NCBI RefSeq assembly: GCF_002284565.1
Contig: NZ_NPKI01000050.1
Span: 62,001-126,000, forward strand
Origin: Mesorhizobium mediterraneum
GTDB lineage: Bacteria > Pseudomonadota > Alphaproteobacteria > Rhizobiales > Rhizobiaceae
DNA: 64,000 nucleotides
Direction: 5' to 3'
In this document: one piece after another, positions 45,839 through 55,329 of the stretch
Numbering within the stretch: position 1 is the stretch's first letter
Layout of the letters: the number at the start of each line of letters is the position of its first letter
Program-made: the position numbers and the translations under genes
The notes under the pieces: generated by a model
The model's input: the letters and a program-made list of their open reading frames with translations, nothing else
Database searches by the model: none
Told to the model about the DNA's origin: nothing

Positions 45839-47614
45839 ATGACTTGTTGCGAGCACCATATGTCGAAACCTTTAGAACCCCGTTATGAAGTGGTTCTACA
45901 AACTGGGTTGCGAGTTCCTATGCGCGACGGCGTGGAACTTGCGACGGATGTCTACCGCCCTCTCGGGTACACGGGCAAACTCGCTTCGATTTTGATCCGA
46001 ACGAAGTACGGCAAGGCCGCATATCGTCTGCCCGAACCCACACGCCCTGTAGCCATGATGTTCGCGGCTCAGGGTTACGCCGTGGTTGTGCAGGAACTTC
46101 GTGGGCTCTTTGATTCTGGCGGACATTTCGCGCTCCTCGAGCATGACGCGAAGGACGGCTACGATACTCTCTCCTGGATCGCCTCCCAGCCATGGTCGAC
46201 GGGGCGGGTCGGCACGTACGGATGCTCCGCGCTCGGAATCACCCAGGTGCTTACCGCTCAGCTATGCCATCCCGCTCATCGCTGTGCGATCATAGAGGGG
46301 GCGGGCGGCGCGCTATCTGGCGATCGACAGCGACTGGGGGATTTGCGCCTTTGCGGGTCGCGTCTTGGCGGCGCGCTAGAGTTGAGCATGTGGGTACCCC
46401 ACTTCCATCAGAGCCATGGCAAGGATCGTTCCCGGCCGCAAGCGAAGGCCGACGAAGAGTACCAGCGCGCATTCGCAACGCTGCCGATCATCGACATCCT
46501 CAAGATCATCGGGTCACCGCCCACGGATTGGGAGGACTGGGTTTCACGGGACCCTGGGGATCCCTGGTTCGACAGGTTTGGTTTCCTTCGCGAGGACTCG
46601 GCAATTGACCTCCCAGCCCTATTTGTGAACTCGTGGTATGACGTCGGTGCCGCCGACGCACTCTACACGCGGCGCCTCTTCAGCGCTCGGGGGACGAGCG
46701 CTGCGGCTCGTGATCACCAGCACATCATTCTCTCGCCAGCCACCCACTGCAAGACCGCGACACTTGAGGCCCCGACAGTCATCGGTGAGCGTGAGTTGGG
46801 CGATGCACGCTTGGATTGCTGGCAAATCTACCTGGACTGGTTCGACGGTTGGCTGAAGGAAATGCCCAACCGCATCGAGGCGATGCCCCGCGTCCGATAC
46901 TATGTCATGGGTCGCAACGAGTGGCGTGCGGCTTCAGAATGGCCACCTGCCGGTGTGGAACTACAGCGTTGGTTCTTGCGAAGCGGTGGAAATTCCAACA
47001 CTCGCCTCGGCGATGGCGCACTTGAACTCAACCCACCTGCCGAGGACGAGCCAGCCGATAGTTTTGTCTATGACCCTGGCAATCCGGTGCCGTTTTTGGG
47101 GGTTCATGGCGGAAACTCAAGGGGGACGACGATGGGCCCTCGTGACTATCAGGAAGTAGAACTCCGCCAGGACGTTCTGTGTTTTACGTCTGACCTCCTT
47201 GAAGAGGGAGTTGAAGTCAGCGGTTTCGTCAAAGCCGTCCTTTTCGTCTCATCTTCCGCCCCGGATACAGACTTTGTGACCAGACTACTTGACGTGCATC
47301 CGGACGGGCGTGCCGTTGACGTCGTCGACGGGATACTGCGCGTTCGGTTTCGCGAAGGCTTCGACCGGTCAGTTCTGATGGAGCCGGGCAACGTCTACCA
47401 AGTACAGGTTGACCTGGATGCCACGAGCAACTGGTTCCCGCCCGGTCATCGAATTCGGCTCGAGATATCCAGCTCCTCGTTTCCTCGCTTCGATCGAAAT
47501 CTGAATACGGGCGGCAACAATTGGGACGAAACGAAGTGGGAAGTCGCCCACAACAGCGTGCATCACTGCGAAGAGTTCCCCTCGTATGTTCTGCTGCCTA
47601 TCGCGGCCGCCTGA
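45839..47614 (+). CDS. CocE/NonD-family hydrolase (X-Pro dipeptidyl-peptidase-like)
   Basis: A 591-residue serine hydrolase of the CocE/NonD family (S15 fold plus C-terminal jelly-roll). The N-terminal VPMRDGVELATDVYRPLG block is typical. The nucleophile is in GTYGCSALGITQ (Ser), Asp and His lie later (SPATHCKTAT region). The C-terminal X-Pro_pepC domain is seen at LFVSSSAPDTDFVTRLLDVH and SNWFPPGHRIRLEISSSSFP. Members cleave esters and amides, including cocaine, glutaryl-7-ACA and X-Pro peptides. Start ATG 45839 has GGAGAG 8 bp upstream. No signal peptide, so it would act on imported substrate. Confidence 0.9.
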   Translation: MTCCEHHMSKPLEPRYEVVLQTGLRVPMRDGVELATDVYRPLGYTGKLASILIRTKYGKAAYRLPEPTRPVAMMFAAQGYAVVVQELRGLFDSGGHFALLEHDAKDGYDTLSWIASQPWSTGRVGTYGCSALGITQVLTAQLCHPAHRCAIIEGAGGALSGDRQRLGDLRLCGSRLGGALELSMWVPHFHQSHGKDRSRPQAKADEEYQRAFATLPIIDILKIIGSPPTDWEDWVSRDPGDPWFDRFGFLREDSAIDLPALFVNSWYDVGAADALYTRRLFSARGTSAAARDHQHIILSPATHCKTATLEAPTVIGERELGDARLDCWQIYLDWFDGWLKEMPNRIEAMPRVRYYVMGRNEWRAASEWPPAGVELQRWFLRSGGNSNTRLGDGALELNPPAEDEPADSFVYDPGNPVPFLGVHGGNSRGTTMGPRDYQEVELRQDVLCFTSDLLEEGVEVSGFVKAVLFVSSSAPDTDFVTRLLDVHPDGRAVDVVDGILRVRFREGFDRSVLMEPGNVYQVQVDLDATSNWFPPGHRIRLEISSSSFPRFDRNLNTGGNNWDETKWEVAHNSVHHCEEFPSYVLLPIAAA

Positions 47615-48230
47615 CCCTCGCGCTGTAGGGAATCGAACTCCGCTGAGAGTCTTCTAAGATGAGCGGTCGGACTGGCACTCACGCAACGGCGATTCGAAAG
47701 CCGTGCTCCTGGAACGAGGGTCGGTTGCAGTGGTGAACTGACATTCTGCTTTGCTCGCGCCGGGTAGCTGGGACGCGCCGCTCGGCGGCGTGATGGTGCA
47801 ATGTGAGCCGGCGCAATCAACAGCAGCAGTCTATTCGGCCGAAGCGCATTCGCCGGGAAATCATTGCTTCACGTTAATCAAGCCATGTAGGGCAGATCAG
47901 GCGCATAGCTCAGGATCATTGGCGTTGCTTGCGTCCTGCTCCCTACTCGCGAGCCTTCGGCTCGTCAAGGTCAGACATGTGGCCAGCCTTGACCCTTCCG
48001 TTTACCGTAGAGTGAGTGTCTCCGAGTCTGACGTGCGGCTGGAAGCTCGCCGCTGTAAGTCCATCTTTGCGGTGCCATTCAAATCCAAGCTCTCAAGCAG
48101 CCAGCCATAATCGGCTGCATAGCTCATTAGGGGCATTGGGGCAGAAAATAATTCGCCCTCTTTCGGCTGGCCTGTGCGCTGAGGTCGGATGCGGCGAGGG
48201 ATGCACGGATGCACCAACAACCACCTACAG
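47615..48230. other. Convergent intergenic region
   Basis: About 600 bp between the convergent hydrolase and SDR genes. Only weak frames; no clear terminator or repeat found. Confidence 0.4.
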
Positions 48231-49022
48231 CTACATCACAAGGCGACTGCCCCCGCCATCAATCACTATTGTCGTGCCATTCAGGTATCTTGCTCGGTCA
48301 CCGACGATGAATCCAACTAGCTCCGCGAGTTCGTCGGCAGTTCCGATACGCCCCAAGGGATTGGTATTGGCCACACGTTTGATAGCGGCATCTCGATTGA
48401 GACCTTCGTCGACCATCAACGCCTCAATTCTCTTGTGAACTCTGCCTGTGTCAAAATAACCAGGCGCGACAACGTTCACGCGAACGCCACTTCCCGCAAG
48501 TGTATCTGCGAGGTGCTTAGCTAATACTGCTATGCCGGCACGCATGACGTTCGACAGCATTAGGTGACCTGTCGCCTCGTGCACGCCTCCCGAGGTAACA
48601 TAGACGATATCGCCCCCACGACCAGACGCTTTCATCGCAGCGGCTGCCGCTCGCGACACCCTTACTGCACTCATGAGAAGCGTCTCGTAGGAATGATCCC
48701 AATCATCGTCGCTTAGGTCTTCGATAGTTCCGTGCGGCATATGACCGGAATTTACGACGAGGCAATCAATGCTCCCGAGGAGCTCCAAAGTGCGTTGCAA
48801 CAACATGTCGACATCTGATCGCCGGGATAAATCTGCAATTATGCCATGAGCGCCAGCGCATCCCTCAATTTTCTGTAGATCACCTACGGCTTGGTCTAAT
48901 GCAGCCTTGTTACGACCACAGATAACGACTTCCGAGCGATTTTTAGCTAATCGTTTTGCGATGGCCAAGCCAAGACCCTTGCTACTGGCCATCACCAGAA
49001 CTTTTCGACAATGATCATTCAT
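48231..49022 (-). CDS. Short-chain dehydrogenase/reductase with altered active site
   Basis: A 263-residue SDR. Cofactor motif VMASSKGLGLAIAKRLA replaces TGxxxGIG; VVNSGHMPHGT replaces NNAG. The usual catalytic YxxxK should lie where LSNVMRAGIAVLAK is found, so the Tyr and Lys are replaced (Leu and Arg), as in the divergent SDR subgroup that keeps a Ser/Arg pattern. C-terminal GRIGTADELAELVGFIVGD and YLNGTTIVIDGG are normal. Function as a simple oxidoreductase is therefore uncertain. It is the last gene of a minus-strand set with the deacylase and aminotransferase. Confidence 0.85.
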   Translation of the reverse strand: MNDHCRKVLVMASSKGLGLAIAKRLAKNRSEVVICGRNKAALDQAVGDLQKIEGCAGAHGIIADLSRRSDVDMLLQRTLELLGSIDCLVVNSGHMPHGTIEDLSDDDWDHSYETLLMSAVRVSRAAAAAMKASGRGGDIVYVTSGGVHEATGHLMLSNVMRAGIAVLAKHLADTLAGSGVRVNVVAPGYFDTGRVHKRIEALMVDEGLNRDAAIKRVANTNPLGRIGTADELAELVGFIVGDRARYLNGTTIVIDGGGSRLVM

Positions 49023-49121
49023 AGCGATGATCCCTTCCCGATTGAGAGTGGTCGAGCCGGACCACGGCTCTCTCTCACGACGTGCCGCGTAAGCATCCGT
49101 GCTATCTCTGCAGTTTCGAAT

Positions 49122-50264
49122 CTAATAACTGAGCATTATTTGTCTATATATCTGAACGCACATTTCAAGCTGATCCAATTCAATGAACTCATTGTTTGTG
49201 TGAGCGCGATCAATGCTTCCTGGTCCTAGCACAATGCAGGGAATGCCGGCCAAAGATAGCTGACTAGCATCCGTGCCGTACGGCACTCCAATGTACGTGC
49301 CCGTGCCGGCAATATCGGCACACGCCTGCGCTGCCACAGAAGCTATCTTGCTTGACTCGGCACTGTCCGGAGCAGGATCTTCAAGCGCGGGCAGTAATGA
49401 TCGGACCTTGATGTCTTCGCGATCCCGCAAACCTTGCAGTATGTTCTCCACTTCTGCCAACGCCTGCTCTGGTCGCTCCCCTGGAACGAGGCGCCGATCC
49501 ACCCAGATGCGGCACGATGGAGGAACCGTCGTCAATTCCAAGCCACCCTCAATCAGACTTATCGTCAAAGTGGGAGGGCTGACCAAAGGTTGGGTGCGCG
49601 AAGCGAGATTCTCGCCGTGTTCGTTGAGCGCCAATATCACCTTTGCCATGCCTGAGATTGCATTGACTCCTAGGTGCGGCTTCGAAGTGTGAGCAGGGAC
49701 ACCCTGAACCTCGATTTGCCAGCGGACTGACCCTTTGTGGGCGACTACAAGCTCGAGCTCGGTTGGTTCGCCAACAACGGCGGCATCATACGACTTGCCG
49801 GAGAGAGCGATGGCGCGAGCGCCGATCTTGCGGTACTCTTCATCAATGCTAGCGGCAACGACAATTGTGGCATTCGGCTGACGGTCACCTAGGGTACTCA
49901 GGGCGATCATCATTGCAGAGAGGGAACCTTTTGTGTCGCAACTCCCCCTGCCGTAGAGTCGATTGTCCTTCAATTCGGGAGAAAATGGATCGGAAGCCCA
50001 ATTATCAGTGGGCACCGTGTCCATATGGGCCACGAAAAGAAGGCGCCGACCAGGGTCTTTGCCTGAGATCCAGGTCAAGAAGTTCGAGCGCCCGTCGACA
50101 ACGTGCTGGAGTTCATAAGGCAGGTTTCGGTCCCGGCAAAACCCTTCAAGATATTCGGCGACCCGCTGTTCTCCGCTGCCCCTGGGTGAAAGCGAAGGGT
50201 TGACGCTTTCAATTTTGACAAGGTCTTGAAGAAGCGCCACCGTATCCGCGCTTTGCGATGACAT
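49122..50264 (-). CDS. M20-family deacylase (ArgE/DapE type)
   Basis: A 380-residue M20 metallopeptidase. Metal and catalytic motifs: LFVAHMDTVPTDNW (HxD), YGRGSCDTKGSLSAMM (bridging Asp), IDEEYRKIGA (Glu pair) and a late HTNNEFIELDQ (His). The lid domain lies between. ArgE-like members remove N-acyl groups from amino acids. Start ATG 50264 has AGGAGA, so the longer frame from 50309 is not used. It lies 32 bp after the aminotransferase gene in the same operon and would release a free amino acid for transamination. Confidence 0.92.
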   Translation of the reverse strand: MSSQSADTVALLQDLVKIESVNPSLSPRGSGEQRVAEYLEGFCRDRNLPYELQHVVDGRSNFLTWISGKDPGRRLLFVAHMDTVPTDNWASDPFSPELKDNRLYGRGSCDTKGSLSAMMIALSTLGDRQPNATIVVAASIDEEYRKIGARAIALSGKSYDAAVVGEPTELELVVAHKGSVRWQIEVQGVPAHTSKPHLGVNAISGMAKVILALNEHGENLASRTQPLVSPPTLTISLIEGGLELTTVPPSCRIWVDRRLVPGERPEQALAEVENILQGLRDREDIKVRSLLPALEDPAPDSAESSKIASVAAQACADIAGTGTYIGVPYGTDASQLSLAGIPCIVLGPGSIDRAHTNNEFIELDQLEMCVQIYRQIMLSY

Positions 50265-50296
50265 AAATTCTCCTATCCGGTTGTAATCTGGCGCAG

Positions 50297-51493
50297 CTAA
50301 TTCGACCATTTCTTGACTATATCGATAACTTGGCCGACTTCTTCTTCGCTGTTGTAAAGATGAAGCGAGAACCGAAGGAGCCCTCGTCGCGTTGATGCAA
50401 CGACGTTGTTTTCCGCAAGATAGCTGTGCAGCGACGGTATGTAGGCGGCGACTTCTTGCGTTCCGCCGAGTGCAGCCATGTCGCCAATCGCCACAATACT
50501 CCCAGTGTGGTCGCCAGGAGGCCCGCCACAGACAGGCAGTCCGGCTTCTAGCAGCCCTGAAGCCAGTCGAGTTGCCAAAGATGTCACGTGCTTGTCGATT
50601 GCTTCGGTTCCGATCTCCAGCAGTTGCCCCAAGGATGCGTGCGCGGCAATCATGCCTGGGAAATTGTAATGCCCGATATCAAAACGAGGCGCTCCAGCCC
50701 GCAGCCTGGCGGCGTTGAGAATGGGAGCCGACTCTGGTGCGTTCCCGAGATCGACGCTAAAGCGAGCGAGGTAAGCTGGCTTTAGCTGATCTGCCCACTC
50801 CCGGCGGCAGTAGAGAAACCCCGATCCGTAGAGGCCCATCAATCCCTTCACAGTCGAGACGGCCAAACCATCTACTCCTAACCGGTTGACATCAGTATGG
50901 AGAATTCCGACCGACTGAGTCCCGTCCGCCAAAAGGAAGGCGCCATGACGCCTGCACGCCTCCGCGACGGGTTGCGTGACTGTCCGAAAACCAGGAACCA
51001 TTGTTGCGGTCGAAAGCGCCACAACGCGAGTCCTGGAATTAAGGGCATTGACAATCGCATCTACGGGAATGGCACCATTATCCGGCTCCACCAATTTCAG
51101 ATCAACATCATGTAGAGCTTTCACCTGGAGCCATGGCAGGATGTTGTTAGCATGCTCAAGTTGAGGGCATAAGACAACGCTGTCGCCGGCTCGCCAGTCA
51201 ATCGCGTTGGCGATTATGTTGATACTCTCTGACGCGTTCTTTGTGATGGCAATTTCATCTTTATCCGCACCAACAATTCTAGCAAATCTGGCGCGTGTCT
51301 TCTCGATGGCCGCCAATTGGCTAAGCTCATCGTTTATCCCGTGCAATCTGTTATTCAGATGATCCTCGAACGACATTCTTGTGGTACGAGATATCAATCC
51401 TTGGTTGGCAACATCCATGTAAATAAAGTCTTGCGTCGCTGGGAAATCGTCCCTGATGCTGTCTAATGGAAGGGGACTGCCGTTCATAATCAT
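50297..51493 (-). CDS. Class V PLP-dependent aminotransferase
   Basis: A 398-residue aminotransferase class V enzyme (cysteine-desulfurase/isopenicillin-epimerase fold). Landmarks: EIAITKNASESINIIANAID, PLP Asp region FLLADGTQSVGILHTD, and the Schiff-base Lys in VSTVKGLMGLYGSGFLYCR. The C-terminal arginine region RRGLLRFSLHLYNSEEE binds the carboxylate. Start is ATG 51493 or 51487; the frame continues further up but has no good start there. Heads the minus-strand operon with the M20 deacylase and SDR. It could act on the amino acid freed by the deacylase. Confidence 0.88.
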   Translation of the reverse strand: MIMNGSPLPLDSIRDDFPATQDFIYMDVANQGLISRTTRMSFEDHLNNRLHGINDELSQLAAIEKTRARFARIVGADKDEIAITKNASESINIIANAIDWRAGDSVVLCPQLEHANNILPWLQVKALHDVDLKLVEPDNGAIPVDAIVNALNSRTRVVALSTATMVPGFRTVTQPVAEACRRHGAFLLADGTQSVGILHTDVNRLGVDGLAVSTVKGLMGLYGSGFLYCRREWADQLKPAYLARFSVDLGNAPESAPILNAARLRAGAPRFDIGHYNFPGMIAAHASLGQLLEIGTEAIDKHVTSLATRLASGLLEAGLPVCGGPPGDHTGSIVAIGDMAALGGTQEVAAYIPSLHSYLAENNVVASTRRGLLRFSLHLYNSEEEVGQVIDIVKKWSN

Positions 51494-52039
51494 GGAGCTC
51501 GTCAATTGCGGTTTACCTTGGTCCAAACGCCGCGGACAGACTTCAGGCGCGAACGCGGCTGGCAGCGGGGAACTAGCTTCGTCTGTGCAGGATTGATCAT
51601 ATCCGTCAGACCATGGGAAATTCCCCCTATTTCTCACCCATGTTGAGGATTTTCTGCATAGATGCGAATTGCGTGCAGACTTTCGAGCCGGGAGGGGGCA
51701 GCCAATCGTGCGCGCAGGCACTTTGCATCGGGAGGCCCGCGACGTCAGCGCCTCGGACAGGGGACCCGACGTCAGCGGTGACGGCAGCCGCATTCTTACC
51801 CGATCACAAGCCTGCCATCTCAACTGGCAGAACACTCCGACGGCCCGCACGCGCGCCGAGGCTGCCGAAAGTGAAGTGATCTAAGTCGGCGAAGTCCAGG
51901 CTCCTGACGCGGGCACAACCTTCGCGCAGATTTCGCCCGACCCGCCGCCATTTTCCAGAGGTTTGGATTGTTGGGATGGCTGTCGATGGAACAGCAATGT
52001 CGACGAGGACGGAGGCTTTTGAGCAATCAAGGCCAGATC
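51494..52039. other. Divergent intergenic region
   Basis: Promoter region of the aminotransferase operon (leftward) and the M24 peptidase (rightward). A rightward frame is open from 51976 but the true peptidase start is later. No other gene supported. Confidence 0.4.
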
Positions 52040-52056
52040 AACGCAGGTTTCCTGCG
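52040..52056 (+). promoter_or_regulatory. 17-bp operator-like element, site 6 (perfect palindrome)
   Basis: AACGCAGGTTTCCTGCG, one mismatch to site 1. Its core CGCAGG-TTT-CCTGCG is a perfect inverted repeat, which identifies the half-site. It lies 110 bp before the start of the M24 peptidase gene. Confidence 0.7.
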
Positions 52057-52149
52057 CGAACTTGGAAACGACGGCAACGTTATGCGCAGGTCAGGTGCTA
52101 CGATACACCGTCCAGCGCGTGGCGCGCCTCTTTGTTTCGAAGGGCTCCT

Positions 52150-53328
52150 ATGAAAGTTTCCGGCATAGACACCATAAAGGTAGAAAAAGACTTGGCTTTT
52201 ACTATCCAGGAGTATCAAAGAAGGCTCAAGGCGGTACGCGAAAGCATTGCAGCCCGGGATCTGGACATCCTCGTGGTGACCATCCCCGAGAACATGCTTT
52301 ACTTAAGCGGTTACAACACGCTCGGTTATGCCTCCGCCCAGTATCTGCTTATCCCGCTGCAAGGGGAGCCCCTCCATATCACCCGTGGCATTGAAGAGGT
52401 GAATGTCCGGGCCTATTCGTGGATAGATAACAGTACCAGCTACATGGACCACGAGGCCCCGCTCGAGCTGCTCGCGGAAACGCTGCGTAACCTGGGTTTT
52501 GCCAAGGCGAAGGTAGGGTTCGAGAAAAAGTCTTGGTTCTTCTCGATCGCCGATTACGAAGCGCTCAAGACCCTTCTCCCTGACGTCCGTTTCGAAGATG
52601 GCTCGATGATTGTCGAGGCGGTCCGCGTCGTCAAATCCGATGCCGAAATAGACTATATCCGGCAGGCAGCGCGGATTGCCGAGGCCGGCATCGAAGCGGG
52701 CATCAACCAGATAAGGGCCGGCGTGAACGAGAATGAAATCGCCGCCGAAATCCAGCGCGTAGTCACGCTCAAGGGAAGTGAATACCCCGGCTACCCGCCG
52801 TTTGTGACTTCGGGCGTGCGCACGAGCTATGCGCATGGCACGTGGTCGGGCCGGCAGATTCAGCCGGGTGATCCTGTCTTCCTCGAACTGTCCGGCACCG
52901 TTCGACGCTATAGCGCCGCGATTATGCGGGCTTCCGTGGTCAGTCCATCCAACCGTGAACTCGAGAAAATGGAGGACGTGTCACGAAGGGCGCTGGAAAA
53001 CATGCTCGACGGCATACGTCCTGATCGCCCCCTCGGTGAGGTGTGGAGTATCTGGTCGCAGACTGTCAACGATGGAGGCTATGAAGGCCGCTTCAAGCGT
53101 ACGGGGTATTCCATCGGCATCAGCTACCCGCCGGATTGGGGCGAAGGGCACATCCTGTCGTTTAAGCGAGGGGAAACGCGGATCCTCAAGCCCAATATGG
53201 TCTTCCATATCCCCTCGATGGTCAAGGCTTTCGGCTTTGCGGACGTCGGCACCAGCGAGACTGTTCGCGTGACCGAAACTGGCTGCGAGATTTTGACGAA
53301 CTACAAACGTCAGCTTTACGTCCGCTAA
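52150..53328 (+). CDS. M24-family peptidase, DoeA/EutD-like
   Basis: A 392-residue creatinase/prolidase-fold (M24) hydrolase. N-terminal creatinase_N domain: YQRRLKAVRESIAARDLDIL and ENMLYLSGYNTLG. In the catalytic domain, GSEYPGYPPFVTSGVRTSYA and HGTWSGRQIQPGDPVFLELS are recognisable, but the usual metal-ligand Asp and Glu set is only partly visible, as in creatinase-type and ectoine-hydrolase-type (DoeA/EutD) members that do not need metals. The start ATG 52150 matches the family start. DoeA opens the ring of ectoine; with a DoeB-like deacylase 10 kb away, a related cyclic or acyl amide is plausible. Confidence 0.82.
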   Translation: MKVSGIDTIKVEKDLAFTIQEYQRRLKAVRESIAARDLDILVVTIPENMLYLSGYNTLGYASAQYLLIPLQGEPLHITRGIEEVNVRAYSWIDNSTSYMDHEAPLELLAETLRNLGFAKAKVGFEKKSWFFSIADYEALKTLLPDVRFEDGSMIVEAVRVVKSDAEIDYIRQAARIAEAGIEAGINQIRAGVNENEIAAEIQRVVTLKGSEYPGYPPFVTSGVRTSYAHGTWSGRQIQPGDPVFLELSGTVRRYSAAIMRASVVSPSNRELEKMEDVSRRALENMLDGIRPDRPLGEVWSIWSQTVNDGGYEGRFKRTGYSIGISYPPDWGEGHILSFKRGETRILKPNMVFHIPSMVKAFGFADVGTSETVRVTETGCEILTNYKRQLYVR

Positions 53329-53572
53329 AACAGACGCAGGCTTCTGATGATACCGGGCTGGGCCAATCGAGAACAACTTGGGGGTGTTCCGATCGCGGCC
53401 CGGTTCGCTGCCAGGCCAGTAGACGCGCAATGTTAACGCACCTGCAAACGCTGCTTCGTCCAACACAGCAGCAGCTGGCGAACATGCGCGTGATCCCGAT
53501 AAGTGCTTGTAGGTCCGTTCCCAAGTGAAACCTTCTTCACGGGCGGTGTCGCCTTGATCAAGTATAGGCCTG
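53329..53572. other. Short intergenic region
   Basis: No gene. TTAACGCACCTGCAAACGC near 53429 has some likeness to the 17-bp element and lies about 142 bp before the next start, but too many positions differ to call it. Confidence 0.3.
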
Positions 53573-54964
53573 ATGAGGGCTGAAATTCAGAGAGTTAGCG
53601 ATCTGCCGCCAGGTCGTGATGGCATTGGCCGAAGTCAAAGGAGCATTCCGGTGTCTCAGGAATTCGAAGATATCAACCGCCGCGTTGCCGGAACCTCACA
53701 GACCAATCCCGAGTTATGGCGGCCCGATGCGACGCTGGGTGCGCCTATGATCCCACCCGACGAGTGGTCTTTTTGGCCTTATAGCAAATGGACATACTCG
53801 CACGTAAGCGAATCTACGCGAACCGCCCGGGTTTGGCGCGGGCCAGGACCGGTCCTGCCGCTTCCAAGCCGGATCAGGGGGGATATCGGTGATATCGAAG
53901 TTGAGTCCAGCGACGGCCAACGCGCCACGATCCGCGAATACCTCGAGAGGGACTATACTGACGGGTTTCTGGTTTTGCACCAGGGCGAGATCGTGTTCGA
54001 AACATACATGAATGGCATGGAACCGCATTCTCAACACATCGCTAGATCGGGTTCCAAGTCCATCACCGGGACGGTGTTCGGGATTCTAGTGCACCGTGGG
54101 CTTATTGATCCTGAAAGTCTGGTAACACGGTATCTGCCGGAACTGCAGGCGACCGCCTATCGCGGGGCCACGGTGCAGCACTTGCTGGACATGACTGCGG
54201 GCGCCACTCTCAAGGGTTTGTGGTACGTGCCAAACAACGATTACTTTAATTACGTTGTAGCAACAGGATACTTCGGCCCCCCGGAGGGACATCCTGACGC
54301 ACCCGCCGACATATGGCAGGCCATTCTGCGGATAACCGAGCAGGAGGCGCCGCACGGCGCGCGGTTCAAGTACTTTGACCCCAACATCGACGTGCTAGGG
54401 CTAATCATGCAGCGCGTATCAGGCAAGTTTCTCCCGGAACTGTACAGCAGCGAATTATGGAGTCCGATAGGGGCGGAGGAAGACGCCTACCAAATCGTAG
54501 ACAAATCTCGTTTTTCGATGTCGTCCGGTGGATTTCAAGCCACACTCCGTGATTTCGCGCGCTTCGCGCTGCTGCATCTTCGCGGCGGCAGGCTCAACGG
54601 CAGGCAGATCGTTCCATCTGAATGGATCGAGGCGATAAGACGCCCTAAGCCTCTTCTGTTCGACTTGTTCGCGCCGAACGGTTCTTATGCCGATGCCAGT
54701 TCAGACCTGCCCAATGGCGCTTATCACAATACTTTCTGGATTGAAGACCAAGAGAGAGGCGCCTACATCGCGTGGGGATATGGTGGCCAGGTGATCTATA
54801 TTGATCCGCGGGCGGACTTCGCAGCGGTGAAGCTCTCACACCAGCCTGGCCAATCACCGGTGAAGCGGGCACAGTGGCCTGACCAAGTTTACCAGACCCC
54901 CAAAGCCCTTCCGTTTGACGCGTTCGGGGCGATTCGCGCCATCCGAGATGCACTGGAAAGTTAA
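53573..54964 (+). CDS. Beta-lactamase-fold serine hydrolase (amide hydrolase, NylB-like)
   Basis: A 463-residue class C beta-lactamase-fold protein. The SxxK nucleophile motif is in ARSGSKSITGTVF; the family's LLDMTAGATLKG block and the late MSSGGFQATLRDFARFALLH block are present. WGYGGQVIYIDPRAD provides the conserved C-terminal Gly-rich strand. Similar proteins include 6-aminohexanoate-dimer hydrolase and esterases. No signal peptide, so it is probably cytoplasmic and acts on imported amides rather than antibiotics. Starts ATG 53573 or GTG 53651; I keep the longer. It follows the M24 gene in the same direction. Confidence 0.87.
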   Translation: MRAEIQRVSDLPPGRDGIGRSQRSIPVSQEFEDINRRVAGTSQTNPELWRPDATLGAPMIPPDEWSFWPYSKWTYSHVSESTRTARVWRGPGPVLPLPSRIRGDIGDIEVESSDGQRATIREYLERDYTDGFLVLHQGEIVFETYMNGMEPHSQHIARSGSKSITGTVFGILVHRGLIDPESLVTRYLPELQATAYRGATVQHLLDMTAGATLKGLWYVPNNDYFNYVVATGYFGPPEGHPDAPADIWQAILRITEQEAPHGARFKYFDPNIDVLGLIMQRVSGKFLPELYSSELWSPIGAEEDAYQIVDKSRFSMSSGGFQATLRDFARFALLHLRGGRLNGRQIVPSEWIEAIRRPKPLLFDLFAPNGSYADASSDLPNGAYHNTFWIEDQERGAYIAWGYGGQVIYIDPRADFAAVKLSHQPGQSPVKRAQWPDQVYQTPKALPFDAFGAIRAIRDALES

Positions 54965-55117
54965 GACTTGTGTGACCGGTGCCAGACCGCAGCGGTTCGG
55001 CGATGCAACACCGCGGGAGGGGCAGAGTCAGGTTACGCACGAAGGTAAGTGGATTTTAGCGATCTTGATCTAGCACGGCCTGGATTGGTTGTGTTAGCCG
55101 GTGTTGCTGCCGAACTC

Positions 55118-55317
55118 CAGACCAGCGCGGTCAACCGGTTGTCACGCGCCGTCCCGCCGACATCAACGCGATGGACTTTGTCGAGGCGGCCAAAATGCGG
55201 GACGAAGGCCGCGGCTGGATCATCTTCTGCGAGGTTCTGCCCGATGTCTGTCGCCGCTAGTCTCCGAACTCGGCTGCGCTTCATCTTCGCCGTGCTCTTC
55301 CTGTCTGCCCCGTCCTT
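55118..55317 (+). pseudogene. Degraded second copy of dppC-type permease (fragment)
   Basis: About 200 bp match the DppC-type gene at 43334-43520 closely at nucleotide level (for example GACATCAACGC, TTCGTCGAGGCGGCCAAA and CGCTTCATCTTCGCCGTGCT), with several indels. Only the EAA-loop region remains. A second transporter operon therefore once existed near here. Confidence 0.85.
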
Positions 55318-55329
55318 TCGTATCCTCAC

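Noticed and set aside
53429..53447. Possible seventh operator-like site before the beta-lactamase-fold gene
   Set aside because: Spacing fits, but the TTTCCTGCG half is not present and too few positions match.
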